Shown here in pieces: positions 23,725 to 32,408 of a stretch of 64,000 nucleotides of DNA (the stretch's first letter is position 1; every line of letters begins with the position of its first letter). This DNA is from Flavobacterium sp. Sd200. Lineage in GTDB: Bacteria > Bacteroidota > Bacteroidia > Flavobacteriales > Flavobacteriaceae. The notes below the pieces were generated by a model that was not told where the DNA came from, made no database searches, and saw only the letters and a program-made list of their open reading frames with translations. The translations under genes were made by a program, and so were the position numbers. Location of the stretch: NCBI RefSeq assembly GCF_009826935.1, contig NZ_WUMN01000007.1:140141-204140 (forward strand), written 5' to 3'.

Positions 23725-25845
23725 TTATTTTTGGTCTTCTACAAGTATGGGCATTACGTAGCTGCAACGCACTGCCTTATTTTCCACTGTGGCAGGGCTC
23801 CACTTTTTACTTTTTTTAAGCACTTTTGCAACGGCATCTTTTAAATCTACACCGTCAGGTTGGCGCAATATCTCAACGGTGCTAATAGTGCCGTCTTTCT
23901 CTACAATAAAAGAGGCATATACCTTTGCACTCTTCTCTTTAAAATCAGAAGGGGTTTTTAGTTTGTCTTTTACATAAGAGTAAAAAGCGGTAGCACCTCC
24001 CGGATATTCTGGTTCTTTTTCTACTTCACCCGCGCTATAGATTTTATTTTCCTGATATACTTTAGGCTCTTTAAACAAAGCTTTTTTTGCCTCCATTTGC
24101 TGCTTTCTTTTTTCTAAGGCTTCGTGGCGCTCTTCTAAACGAGCGCTTTTATTTTTATGGATAGAGTCTTTTCGTGTATCAAGTCCCTTTTTTTTAGCTA
24201 AAAGCTCCTGACGTTTTTGATCCATCGCAGCACGTTTTTTCTCTATTTCTGCTCGGCGTTGTTCAAGTTCGGGGTTATCTTTTACAGTGTCTCTTTGTGC
24301 ACTAAGCGCATTTCTTTTAGCAATCATTTTTTCCCTTTCAGCCATAGCTCTATCTCTTTCGGCCATTGCTACGACTCTTCTGGTTTCTGCCATTTTTTGC
24401 TCTTTGGTTTTTTTGACAGTATCTGCAGTCACATGAGTTACTTTACTTTCGGGAGTTGGATTGGGCGACTGTGCAGCGGCCGGATCTGAATAGATTCCTA
24501 TAGAAACAACATAGGTTGAATGTTTATATTTTTTATGAGCGTCTTTTACATTCGTATCATAATAATTGTTGGTATAAAGCATGTATTGCGATAGTGCCTG
24601 TTTTCCTGTAACAGCATCTGTAAATGCCGGAGAAGAGGTATAAACAGCAAAATCTTCCGGTTTATAGCTGTTAAGCTTACTGTTATCTACGTGTTCATTA
24701 TCTATAGCAACACTGTATGTTTTTTTATCTTTGAGCGATTCAAATAATTTGTCCGATAATGCTCTTTTCTCTGCAGGCTTAGGCACCGGTGCAAGATATT
24801 TGTCTTTTTCAGCTTCTGTTAACTGCTCATAAGGCTTATTTATTATTTTGTCTTTTCCATCGTGAATAACAACATGAACACCTGCATAATAGCTGTCTCT
24901 CACCGGGTCTTTTTCTCCGTGTTTTATTGCGTTTTGTTCGGGTAAGGCAATTGCTTCTATCGGATTAACAATAACGGTTTGTGCTACAACTTCTATGCAA
25001 AGGGCATAAAGAAGCCCTGCTATTAAAGGCAATGCGGCAAGCTTAAGCACGGTGGCTTTGGCTTTAGGTGTGGCTTTTGTCATCATTTTAAAACGTTTTT
25101 TGGTTACACTAAAATTCAGGCTGCTTGCCAATATATAATTTGTGGCAGGTACAGCTTTTTGCAGTAGCAGTTTTTGATAAAAAGTTATATTATGGCTGTG
25201 GTTAATCACGCTTTCATCAGCCAGAAACTCGTGGTTGAGCTGTATTGCTTTTTTATAGATATACAGCAGCGGATTAAACCAGAAAATGGTTTTAAGCACT
25301 TCTATAAACAATATGTCTATAGTGTGTTTTTGCCTAACGTGTGTAAGTTCGTGTGTGTATAATTCGTTTTCAATACTGTTGCGCTCAAACTCTTCTTTGT
25401 TGACGAAAATGTAATTTAAAAAAGTGTGCGGAATCACGCAGTCGTCCACCAGTATCAATGAGGCATTTTCGTGAACAACTGAGCTGTTTTGCCTGATCTG
25501 CTTGTTAAAATGCCTGATGTTGTTGAAAAACCTTATACACAAAATCAGGGTTATCATGCCATAAACAGAACAGAGTACAGGCATAGTGTAATCTATAGGT
25601 TCTTCGTTTTTTGCTGTCGCTGCAATCAGGTTAATGTTTTCCTGTAACGGCACGGGTGGTGCAACATTTGTAACAACCTCTTTGTATATCGTAAAGCTTA
25701 AAAAAGGAATCACTAACGATATTATTAGCGAAGCGAGTAGGTAGAAGCGGTTAAAATGGTGCATTTTTTCGCGCTCCAGAAACAGTTTGTACACAGCTAA
25801 AAAAGCCAGCATACTTATTGATGATTTGATAATAAAATCGGTCAT
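23725..25845 (-). CDS. BlaR1-type M56 peptidase sensor with TonB C-terminus
   Basis: A 706-residue membrane protein. The N-terminal M56 domain has four helices and a zinc-peptidase site, HELTH at 165-169 with the third ligand in NHEFLADE near 205-212. A further helix (about 265-285, LAALPLIAGLLYALCIEVVA) leads into an outer region of about 430 residues. This contains a strongly charged coiled coil (about 480-600, rich in EKKRAAMDQKRQELLAKK repeats) and ends in a TonB-C-like domain (YPGGATAFYSYVKDKLKTP to the end). In BlaR1 the peptidase activates by signal binding and leads to cleavage of the BlaI repressor. The gene for the BlaI partner overlaps it by 4 bp. The signal is unknown and need not be a beta-lactam. 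Confidence 0.92.
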   Translation of the reverse strand: MTDFIIKSSISMLAFLAVYKLFLEREKMHHFNRFYLLASLIISLVIPFLSFTIYKEVVTNVAPPVPLQENINLIAATAKNEEPIDYTMPVLCSVYGMITLILCIRFFNNIRHFNKQIRQNSSVVHENASLILVDDCVIPHTFLNYIFVNKEEFERNSIENELYTHELTHVRQKHTIDILFIEVLKTIFWFNPLLYIYKKAIQLNHEFLADESVINHSHNITFYQKLLLQKAVPATNYILASSLNFSVTKKRFKMMTKATPKAKATVLKLAALPLIAGLLYALCIEVVAQTVIVNPIEAIALPEQNAIKHGEKDPVRDSYYAGVHVVIHDGKDKIINKPYEQLTEAEKDKYLAPVPKPAEKRALSDKLFESLKDKKTYSVAIDNEHVDNSKLNSYKPEDFAVYTSSPAFTDAVTGKQALSQYMLYTNNYYDTNVKDAHKKYKHSTYVVSIGIYSDPAAAQSPNPTPESKVTHVTADTVKKTKEQKMAETRRVVAMAERDRAMAEREKMIAKRNALSAQRDTVKDNPELEQRRAEIEKKRAAMDQKRQELLAKKKGLDTRKDSIHKNKSARLEERHEALEKRKQQMEAKKALFKEPKVYQENKIYSAGEVEKEPEYPGGATAFYSYVKDKLKTPSDFKEKSAKVYASFIVEKDGTISTVEILRQPDGVDLKDAVAKVLKKSKKWSPATVENKAVRCSYVMPILVEDQK

Positions 25846-26213
25846 TGTTTCTTTTTTTGAATTTCCGAGTCGATAATTTTCCTGAGTTCTTCAAGTTCTG
25901 CAGCGGTCATATCGGTCTCTTTAGTAAAGAAAGAGGCAAATTGAGAAGCTGAGTTATTAAAGAAACTTTTAATCATTCCGTTTACCTGTTTGGCAAAGTA
26001 ATCGGATTTAGGTACCATTGGATAGTATTCCCTAACCTTTCCATATTCGGTATAGCCCACAAAGCCTTTATCAGCCATGCGTTTTAGCATTGTTGCCACT
26101 GTGGTGGCTGCGGGTTTAGGTTCGGGAAAAGCTTCCAGTAAATCTTTCATAAATGCTTTTTCTGCTTTCCACAAAAACTGCATTAATTGTTCTTCGGTTT
26201 TAGTTAACTGCAT
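25842..26213 (-). CDS. BlaI/MecI/CopY-family repressor
   Basis: A 123-residue winged-helix repressor. The N-terminal pattern LTKTEEQLMQFLWKAEKAFM, the helix-turn-helix region with the AAATTVATMLKRMADKGFV stretch, and the C-terminal dimerisation helices (FFTKETDMTAAELEELRKII) are all typical. In the family, cleavage by the M56 partner relieves repression. The next gene is that partner, overlapping by 4 bp (ATGA). Three operator copies at an exact 20-bp spacing lie directly upstream. Confidence 0.95.
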   Translation of the reverse strand: MQLTKTEEQLMQFLWKAEKAFMKDLLEAFPEPKPAATTVATMLKRMADKGFVGYTEYGKVREYYPMVPKSDYFAKQVNGMIKSFFNNSASQFASFFTKETDMTAAELEELRKIIDSEIQKKKQ

Positions 26214-26215
26214 AT

Positions 26216-26288
26216 TCTACAAACTTAGATTTAATTCTACAATTATAGATTTGTTTCTACAAATGTAGAATAAAAAATTACACCACAA
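26216..26288 (-). promoter_or_regulatory. Promoter with three tandem BlaI-type operators
   Basis: Three copies of TCTACAAnnnTAGA lie at 26216-26229, 26236-26249 and 26256-26269, exactly 20 bp apart. The last contains the perfect-arm inverted repeat TTCTACAAATGTAGAA. On the minus strand TACATTTG (26260-26267) and TTG (26286-26288) form a -7/-33 pair with an 18-bp spacer, so the third operator covers the -7 element. Confidence 0.8.
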
Positions 26289-26299
26289 AATTTATTAAC

Positions 26300-26329
26300 A
26301 AAAAAATCCGCCATTTAGTGTGGCGGATT
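26300..26329 (-). terminator. Intrinsic terminator of the M20 dipeptidase
   Basis: On the minus strand AATCCGCC / GGCGGATT (8-bp perfect) with a 9-nt loop is followed by TTTTTTT. It lies about 70 bp after the dipeptidase stop. Confidence 0.85.
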
Positions 26330-26399
26330 CTTCTTGATTGACTATAATGGTTCTTGGTTGATAGTTTATGGTTCTTGGAAGCTTCACTCAACCAACAAC

Positions 26400-27788
26400 T
26401 TATTTAGCTAATTCAGTAAAATGCTTATAAAACAACGGTATGGTTTCGATTCCTTTAATATAGTTAAAGATGCCAAAGTGCTCATTAGGACTATGGATGG
26501 CATCGCTATCAAGGCCAAAACCCATCATGATGGTTTTGCTTTTAAGCTCTTTTTCAAACAATGCAACAATTGGAATACTGCCTCCGGAACGTACCGGAAT
26601 TGGCCTGATGCCAAAGCTTTCTTCATAAGCCTTTGCTGCCGCCTGATAGCCAAGGCTGTCTATAGGTGTAACATAAGCCTGCCCGCCATGGTGTGGGGTA
26701 ACTTTCACTTTTACACCTTTAGGGGCAATGTTTGTAAAATGCTTAGTGAACAGTTCGGTTATTTCGTTCCAATCCTGTGCAGGTACTAAACGCATGCTTA
26801 TTTTAGCATAAGCTTTACTGGCAATAACTGTTTTAGCGCCTTCGCCTGTATAACCTCCCCAAATACCGTTCACATCGAGCGTTGGGCGAATCGAGTTGCG
26901 CTCGTTAGTGGTATATCCTGTTTCTCCATATACATCCTCTATGTCAAGTGCTTTTTTATAAGCATCAATAGAAAAAGGTGCTTTAGCCATTTCATCACGC
27001 TCTTCGCGGCTAAGCTCTTCTACTTTATCATAAAATCCGGGAATGGTAATATGGTTGTTTTCATCGTGCAGTTGGGCTATCATTTTAGCCAGTATATTTA
27101 TAGGGTTTGCCACGGCACCGCCGTAAAGCCCGCTGTGCAGGTCGCGGTTTGGCCCCGTAACTTCTACCTCTACATAGCTAAGTCCGCGCAAACCTGTAGT
27201 AATAGACGGCTGGGTGTTAGATATCATCCCCGTGTCCGAAATTAAAATAACATCACACTTTAGTTTTTCTTGGTTGCGTTCTACAAACCACGCAAGGCTT
27301 GGTGATCCTACTTCTTCCTCACCCTCTATCATAAACTTAACGTTGCAGGGCAGGTTGTTGTTTTGCACCATATATTCAAGTGCTTTTACATGCATGTACA
27401 TCTGGCCTTTATCGTCGCAGGCACCACGGGCAAAGATTGCTCCTTCAGGGTGAAGTTCGGTTTTTTTAATAACAGGCTCAAATGGTGGAGAAGTCCATAG
27501 ATCTATTGGATCGGCAGGTTGTACGTCATAATGGCCATACACGAGTACTGTTGGCAGGTTTTTATCGATAGTTTTTTCGGCATATACAATAGGGTAGCCT
27601 GGGGTTTCGCAAATTTCAACAAGATCGGCTCCTGCTTTTTCAAGGCTTGCCTTAACGGCATCTGCAGTGTTAAATATATCCTGAGAGTAGGCACTGTCGG
27701 CACTAACCGACGGTATTTTAAGTAATTCTATAAGTTCGTTTATAAATCGGTCCTTGTGCTGCCCGACATAGCTTTTTATGTTATCCAT
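26400..27788 (-). CDS. M20-family dipeptidase
   Basis: A 462-residue metallopeptidase of the M20 family, CNDP/carnosinase-like subgroup, which hydrolyses dipeptides in the cytoplasm using two metals. Metal-binding motifs are VLVYGHYDVQPADP (His and first Asp), RGACDDKGQMYMHVKA (bridging Asp), EGEEEVGSPSL (Glu pair) and the C-terminal HSPNEH. The lid dimerisation domain between about 215 and 370 shows the LHSGLYGG signature (RDLHSGLYGGAVANP). Length fits. It is a single gene with its own terminator. Confidence 0.95.
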   Translation of the reverse strand: MDNIKSYVGQHKDRFINELIELLKIPSVSADSAYSQDIFNTADAVKASLEKAGADLVEICETPGYPIVYAEKTIDKNLPTVLVYGHYDVQPADPIDLWTSPPFEPVIKKTELHPEGAIFARGACDDKGQMYMHVKALEYMVQNNNLPCNVKFMIEGEEEVGSPSLAWFVERNQEKLKCDVILISDTGMISNTQPSITTGLRGLSYVEVEVTGPNRDLHSGLYGGAVANPINILAKMIAQLHDENNHITIPGFYDKVEELSREERDEMAKAPFSIDAYKKALDIEDVYGETGYTTNERNSIRPTLDVNGIWGGYTGEGAKTVIASKAYAKISMRLVPAQDWNEITELFTKHFTNIAPKGVKVKVTPHHGGQAYVTPIDSLGYQAAAKAYEESFGIRPIPVRSGGSIPIVALFEKELKSKTIMMGFGLDSDAIHSPNEHFGIFNYIKGIETIPLFYKHFTELAK

Positions 27789-27860
27789 TATAAATTAGTG
27801 ATATACGATTGAACTTCAAAAATACGAAAAAATAAAATGTAAAATATTTTACATTTTGCT

Positions 27861-27889
27861 TTGAATATTGCAAAACTGTTGTACATTTG
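27861..27889 (+). promoter_or_regulatory. Promoter of tRNA-Leu
   Basis: TTG (27861-27863), an 18-bp spacer and TACATTTG (27882-27889), immediately followed by CACCCG. The same GCACCCG initiation context recurs at the presumed rRNA promoter at 63848, which supports a stable-RNA promoter class. Confidence 0.75.
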
Positions 27890-27932
27890 CACCCGTAATA
27901 ATGAAACACATATCAGTTGCATTATCTACCCT

Positions 27933-28014
27933 GCGGGTGTGGTGAAATTGGTAGACACGCCAGACTTAGGATCTGGTGCCTCACGGTGTGAAGGTTCGAG
28001 TCCTTTCACCCGCA
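27933..28014 (+). tRNA. tRNA-Leu(UAG)
   Basis: An 82-nt cloverleaf: acceptor arms GCGGGTG / CACCCGC, D arm with GGTAGACACGC, anticodon stem CCAGA / TCTGG around anticodon TAG (27967-27969), a variable arm of class II type (TGCCTCACGGTGT) and T arm GGTTCGAGTCC. The discriminator is A; CCA is not encoded. It reads CUA-type leucine codons. It is the left border of the accessory island. Confidence 0.97.
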
Positions 28015-28019
28015 CTTAA

Positions 28020-28052
28020 GGAGATACTATTAAACAGTATCTCCTTTTTTTT
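28020..28052 (+). terminator. Intrinsic terminator of tRNA-Leu
   Basis: Perfect 9-bp stem GGAGATACT / AGTATCTCC, loop ATTAAAC, then eight T residues. Confidence 0.95.
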
Positions 28053-28199
28053 GACAATAAAAATTTATGGCACAAACAGTTACTGTTTAGTCATTTTAGT
28101 TCGATTTTTTTTCCTGTTTAAAATCCTTACAGTCGTAAGAACTATTTAAAGACCTTTGTTTATGGTGGTCTTATGTCATTTTCCCAAAGTTCGATTTCT

Positions 28200-28322
28200 C
28201 TATAGGGTTTCGGCGTTTTTTGCCCCTTCAGGTTTATTGTGATTTGTTGATATCAGATAAAGAAAGTCTAGTATAACCGCCGCTTTACCATCATCCACTT
28301 GGATACCACTTTTGGCTAACAT
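28200..28322 (-). pseudogene. Small ORF remnant in the island flank
   Basis: A 40-codon ORF with start ATG at 28322 and stop TAG at 28202: it contains SGIQVDDGKAAVILDFLYLI followed by NHNKPEGAKNAETL. The same frame continues beyond the TAG for RNRTLGK and then another stop, which suggests that the TAG is a mutation in a slightly longer gene. The pattern of a helix with ILDFLYLI resembles short ORFs that I associate with mobile elements in Bacteroidota, but I cannot name a family. It is too short to assign function. Confidence 0.4.
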
Positions 28323-28332
28323 AGCTATTGCC

Positions 28333-28486
28333 CTGTTAACTGAAATCTTTTTGTGGATAAATTAATTACATTGACCCCTCTGCACCAATTTTAATTACGC
28401 TACTAATTAATTGTATACCAATATAAATAGTGTCAATTCTAAATCGGCAATAGAGGTCAATCAAGTTCGGTTTATCCAGTTAACAG
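28333..28486. repeat. Imperfect inverted repeat in island flank
   Basis: The left arm (28333-28382, read on the minus strand) has AGAGGGGTCAAT, TTTATCC and GTTAACAG in this order. The right arm (28452-28486) has AGAGGTCAAT, TTTATCC and GTTAACAG in the same order. The arms match in blocks with small insertions. They could be degenerate ends of a transposable element or recombination sites. The rest of 28053-28613 holds only the ORF remnant at 28200. Confidence 0.5.
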
Positions 28487-28613
28487 AAAAAACACTAAAA
28501 ACTAAATATCGAAAGCATCATTTTGTCTGCATTTTGGAAAATATATGAAACAGTTTAGCTTGAAAATTATGTTGTATATTCTTGCTTCATTTGATCTGGT
28601 AATTTGCGTCAAT

Positions 28614-29717
28614 TTATAGTCCTGCCGATTGTGCTATCGCCGAAAAATTTGTTTTTAAATGTCTTATGATTAGTTGAAAATGAGTGCCGGAGTTGACGTA
28701 AGCAGTCGGCTTTCCCTGAAATTGAACATTTGTCACATAAATGGATGACTTATGTAATGCAACCACCCGCCATTTGTCGTCAAGGACAGGTGAGCCTGAC
28801 GATCCTCCTTCGGTATCCGTGAAATAACGAAGGTCGGTATCAGTCGAAGCGCTGACAAGGTTATTGCGAATACCGTATCGTTTGCTTCGCCCTCCCGGGT
28901 GCTGAATGATGTTAACCGGAACGGCAGTGCCATCGTAATTTACCATCTGAGGAGCTATTTGAAGCGGCTTGCGGCCGGAAGATGCTATACGCAATACTGC
29001 ATAATCGAGTTCTTCGTTCCAAGCCTCAAGCCTTAATGCGCTGATTACATTATTTGCTGGGATTTCTTCATAATCGTAGTCTAAAATTACCTGAGTTTCA
29101 CTTCCCTGAAGTCTAAGGTCGTCATCAGTAGCTTTTACCTCATTATCCTTGCGGGCATTCACTACATGGTGGTTCGTGATGATTAAATCATCTGCAAGGA
29201 GCCAGCCCGTACCCAAGAAAAACATATCATTCCCATTAGGCAACTTGCGGGCCTGCCCGTTGAGATAGCTCTTAACTTTTAATTTGAATACAGAGCTCGC
29301 TGATTGAAATCCAGCTTCGATAAATCCAAAACCTACGGTATCGTCGGTATGGATGATCTGTTCTTTTGTTTCATGGAGATCGCTCAGTAGCAACTTTGGC
29401 GCGCCGACAGCTCTTCCGTTGACAAGATCAAGGATAGCTCGAACTTTTTGCTCTTGCTCTCCCGAACCAAACAAAAAAGGAAGGGCATTTTGAAGATAGG
29501 TTTGAAGCGGAACACTACCGTCCGAAAGTCGCTCGATATTGTTTAACCTACCGATATCAGTTGTCAATTGCGCATACGGTGCAGCCATCAACGGTACAAT
29601 ACTTTTAAACCGGTAGTCTATGAACTGCCACAATATGGCGCGGTTTGAAGCGACATCCATGCCTGCATTCAACGCGTTAACCAGCGCTCTTTCTTCCTGA
29701 TCAGTTAATAAAGCCAT
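28614..29717 (-). CDS. Trypsin-like protease with helical adaptor-like N-terminus
   Basis: A 367-residue cytoplasmic protein with no signal peptide. Residues 1-100 are helical and begin LLTDQEERALVNALN, the look of effector-associated (death-like) adaptor domains found with STAND proteins. Residues about 140-360 are a trypsin-like domain with H184 in TNHHVV, D238 in EELDYAVLRI and S307 in GGSSGSP, so the triad is intact. It is last in the six-gene operon, and its start shares a base with the STAND stop (TAATG). By analogy with known STAND-protease systems it would be an effector activated by the NTPase, either by direct proteolysis of host proteins or by activating partners. That role is inference. 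Confidence 0.88.
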   Translation of the reverse strand: MALLTDQEERALVNALNAGMDVASNRAILWQFIDYRFKSIVPLMAAPYAQLTTDIGRLNNIERLSDGSVPLQTYLQNALPFLFGSGEQEQKVRAILDLVNGRAVGAPKLLLSDLHETKEQIIHTDDTVGFGFIEAGFQSASSVFKLKVKSYLNGQARKLPNGNDMFFLGTGWLLADDLIITNHHVVNARKDNEVKATDDDLRLQGSETQVILDYDYEEIPANNVISALRLEAWNEELDYAVLRIASSGRKPLQIAPQMVNYDGTAVPVNIIQHPGGRSKRYGIRNNLVSASTDTDLRYFTDTEGGSSGSPVLDDKWRVVALHKSSIYVTNVQFQGKPTAYVNSGTHFQLIIRHLKTNFSAIAQSAGL

Positions 29718-32404
29718 TACACATATGATTCAAAGGTTAGATTATCACCTTCATTCTCCCAATCATTCCTGTATTCGTTTAAACCACGCAAATTTTCCGT
29801 GGTAAGCAAATTTATCATCTCATCTCTGGTAAAGTCGGATCGATGGTTTGGAAAATCAGAAGCTATAGCGGGATACTCGTCGCGTAAAAGGAAAAAAGCC
29901 AGCTGCAATACGAAAAACACATCTCGGGAGATGTCAGCCTTTGCCCCATCACAAAGCGTCTTTAACCTGCTCATAAACTTATTGATGGAAATCACTTTTA
30001 TGGAATAGAATTGCTCGATGAGGATGCGATGACTTAAAATTTGAATTTCTGGTATCGGATTAACTGCCTTTTGCACTGATTCCGCGGCCATGCCTAAGTA
30101 ATCAGCAGCCAAAACCGGATTATCACTGAGCAATGCGAGTTGCGCCTGAAGCCAGAGTAATTCAGCTAACCGCCCTCTATTGGCCGATCCTGATACAGTG
30201 TTAATACCTTGTTCCAGAACAGCTGCAGCGTGAGAAGTGTCATTATTTAGCATGTAGGCTTTAGCCTCGAGTGCAAAAACAGGACTGTCAGTTGACCGAT
30301 CTGTTCTCTCCTGAAGCAGAAATAATGCACCCTTTACATCAAGTTCAGTTAACGCTCTTTTCACTTTTCGTGTTACATTTCTTTCCCAGTCATTTAGATC
30401 GGCACTTCTAAAAATATCTCTTGACACTTCAAGGTTAAGACGGGATGATAGCCAAACTTTTATCCTGTCGCTGTATTCATCAAGATTTTCAAAAATGGAT
30501 TGCTCAATACCCGGCACCCATCTATTATCCAAAAGGTAAAAATCATCCTTGTCTAAAATCAGGCGATGGTATATTTCCTCTGCCCGGTTAGCAGTCCCCT
30601 CTTTTCTTTCATAAAACCAAACAGCTTCTTCATTGATTCTTTTAACTTCAGCAAATTTATCCTGCTTGAGCAAACGAATCATAGCCCGCCGAATTTCCGG
30701 CCGGTACTCCAGCACACCAGACTCACTTGTTCTTACCAACGAATGTTCCCTTCTGAGTTCTTCAAAAAGGTTAACAGCTTCTTCAAGGTTATCGATTTGC
30801 AATCCGCAAACCGGCGCTAATACAGCCAATATGATTTCAGGACTCGTTTTCCTAAGAACCATGCCGGGGTGTGCCAATTTCCGAACGTCATCGTCGTGGA
30901 TATGGTTCAATAGCCGCTGGTATAACTGCCCCTGGATAAGCTCTTCATCAAGTTGAAAAAACAGCCACTTCGTGGTGTTTAAATTTTCAATGCCCTTTTT
31001 TCCGATGGCATTAGATTCAGCGGCAGCAAGATTAGCAGCAAGTCGTAATGACAGCGGATTGCCTCCGATTTGTTTGGCAATTATATGTGCAATGGAATTA
31101 TCTTGTACGCCAAGACGTTTGAGCAGCGAAACGCTGTCCTCTTCACTGAGCTGTTCAAGGCTTAACTCGTTCGTCAGCATCGTTGAGATGCGAGAATCAA
31201 TTATTGGCGAACGTCCGGCAATTATCACCCGGAAATTAGGAAATTCAGAATACACAATATCGAGCATGCGCCAAAACCCCTGCAAGCTTTCCCTGTCACG
31301 AAACTGAACTTCTTCGAACGTATCGAAAACGACAATGACTGGGAGCATACTGCCGTTCTTTAGTGAAATGTCGGACAGCAATTTGCCAAATTCCCTATAC
31401 AATTGATAGTCGTTATCGTGATATCTGTCAATGCGTTCAGAACGGGTGTTGGCGCTTACCGACCGGATGTTCAAATCATCTTTCCCTTTCCGAAAATCTC
31501 GGACGAAAGAATTAAAATAATCAATTCTTGATTCATGCTGCGGCAATTGCAATCTAAGTTGAGCTGCGATTTCAACAAGGATGGTAAAGGGGCTTTCAAT
31601 TCGTAATGTCGATTGGTCGAATGGAAGGTAAGCAAAAGGTGGTCTTTTATCTTTCTTTTGTTGTGCACACTCCCATAAAATGCGTCCAACTAACGCCGAT
31701 TTGCCTATACCTCCCGGGCCGTTGATTGCCATGATCAGCTTTTTTTCCTTAAATAACCAGTTGTAAACTTTCTGGCTCATTTCCGAGATACCCGAACGTG
31801 CATTGAGTTCAATATGGTTTCTCAACTCGGCCATTTCGTTGACACGCCCCGTGAAGTTGGAAATAAGCAAATGTTCGAAGTTGGAAAGAATACCCTTTTC
31901 GGTTAGCAAAATATTGACGTCGACTTCTGATGGTAATTGCTTATTATTGCCAGCGAACCATGATATAATCTGAGAAAGATTTGTCAGTTCTTTAAAACCC
32001 ATACCATCAATCGGGCTGGTAACTCCTGACACTAAAAATTCTTCCCACATTTTTTGCAAATCTGTTTGAGGACGATTGGGATTTGCTTTGAGGGCGACCT
32101 GCATTTCGCTTTTGGAAGCAAACTCTTCAATTTTTTTCTGCCTGATATCCGACTTCAAAGTAAAAAGCCCCTCAGATAGCCCACCTGCAAGGCTTGTAAT
32201 GTAATCAAACAATAGCACTCGCGGCGTTTGGTGAGAAAAAGACGCGTCCAGTGGAAATAAAAGCTCCGGCACGAAACAATGAAGCACTGAAGCGGCCTTG
32301 AGATAAGAGTCAAGCTGCATTTTGGAAAAGGAGTCTTCCAACGCTGGAGACTCGTTTAGTTTAAGCTGATACTTCTCCAGTATTTCTGATGTGATATCTT
32401 TCAT
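29717..32404 (-). CDS. Large STAND NTPase, probable sensor/switch
   Basis: An 895-residue STAND protein. Residues 1-180 are a helical N-terminal region. FTGRVNEMAELRNHI at 184-198 is the typical entry to the NTPase. Walker A NGPGGIGKSA (228-237), Walker B VIVVFDTFEEV (356-366), sensor-like IIAGRSP (394-400) and the GNPLSLRLAA motif (448-457) complete the NOD module. Residues about 580-895 are helical with TPR-like spacing and would be the ligand-sensing part. STAND proteins stay monomeric until a ligand, often a phage protein, binds; they then oligomerise and activate effectors. The ATG is four bases from the stop of the small ATPase. I infer that it is the sensor of this cluster; its ligand cannot be read from sequence. 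Confidence 0.9.
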   Translation of the reverse strand: MKDITSEILEKYQLKLNESPALEDSFSKMQLDSYLKAASVLHCFVPELLFPLDASFSHQTPRVLLFDYITSLAGGLSEGLFTLKSDIRQKKIEEFASKSEMQVALKANPNRPQTDLQKMWEEFLVSGVTSPIDGMGFKELTNLSQIISWFAGNNKQLPSEVDVNILLTEKGILSNFEHLLISNFTGRVNEMAELRNHIELNARSGISEMSQKVYNWLFKEKKLIMAINGPGGIGKSALVGRILWECAQQKKDKRPPFAYLPFDQSTLRIESPFTILVEIAAQLRLQLPQHESRIDYFNSFVRDFRKGKDDLNIRSVSANTRSERIDRYHDNDYQLYREFGKLLSDISLKNGSMLPVIVVFDTFEEVQFRDRESLQGFWRMLDIVYSEFPNFRVIIAGRSPIIDSRISTMLTNELSLEQLSEEDSVSLLKRLGVQDNSIAHIIAKQIGGNPLSLRLAANLAAAESNAIGKKGIENLNTTKWLFFQLDEELIQGQLYQRLLNHIHDDDVRKLAHPGMVLRKTSPEIILAVLAPVCGLQIDNLEEAVNLFEELRREHSLVRTSESGVLEYRPEIRRAMIRLLKQDKFAEVKRINEEAVWFYERKEGTANRAEEIYHRLILDKDDFYLLDNRWVPGIEQSIFENLDEYSDRIKVWLSSRLNLEVSRDIFRSADLNDWERNVTRKVKRALTELDVKGALFLLQERTDRSTDSPVFALEAKAYMLNNDTSHAAAVLEQGINTVSGSANRGRLAELLWLQAQLALLSDNPVLAADYLGMAAESVQKAVNPIPEIQILSHRILIEQFYSIKVISINKFMSRLKTLCDGAKADISRDVFFVLQLAFFLLRDEYPAIASDFPNHRSDFTRDEMINLLTTENLRGLNEYRNDWENEGDNLTFESYV

Positions 32405-32408
32405 AAAC

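Noticed and set aside
28053..28613. Search for an integrase or CRISPR next to tRNA-Leu
   Set aside because: No integrase-like frame or regularly spaced repeats exist in this stretch; only the short ORF remnant and inverted repeat.
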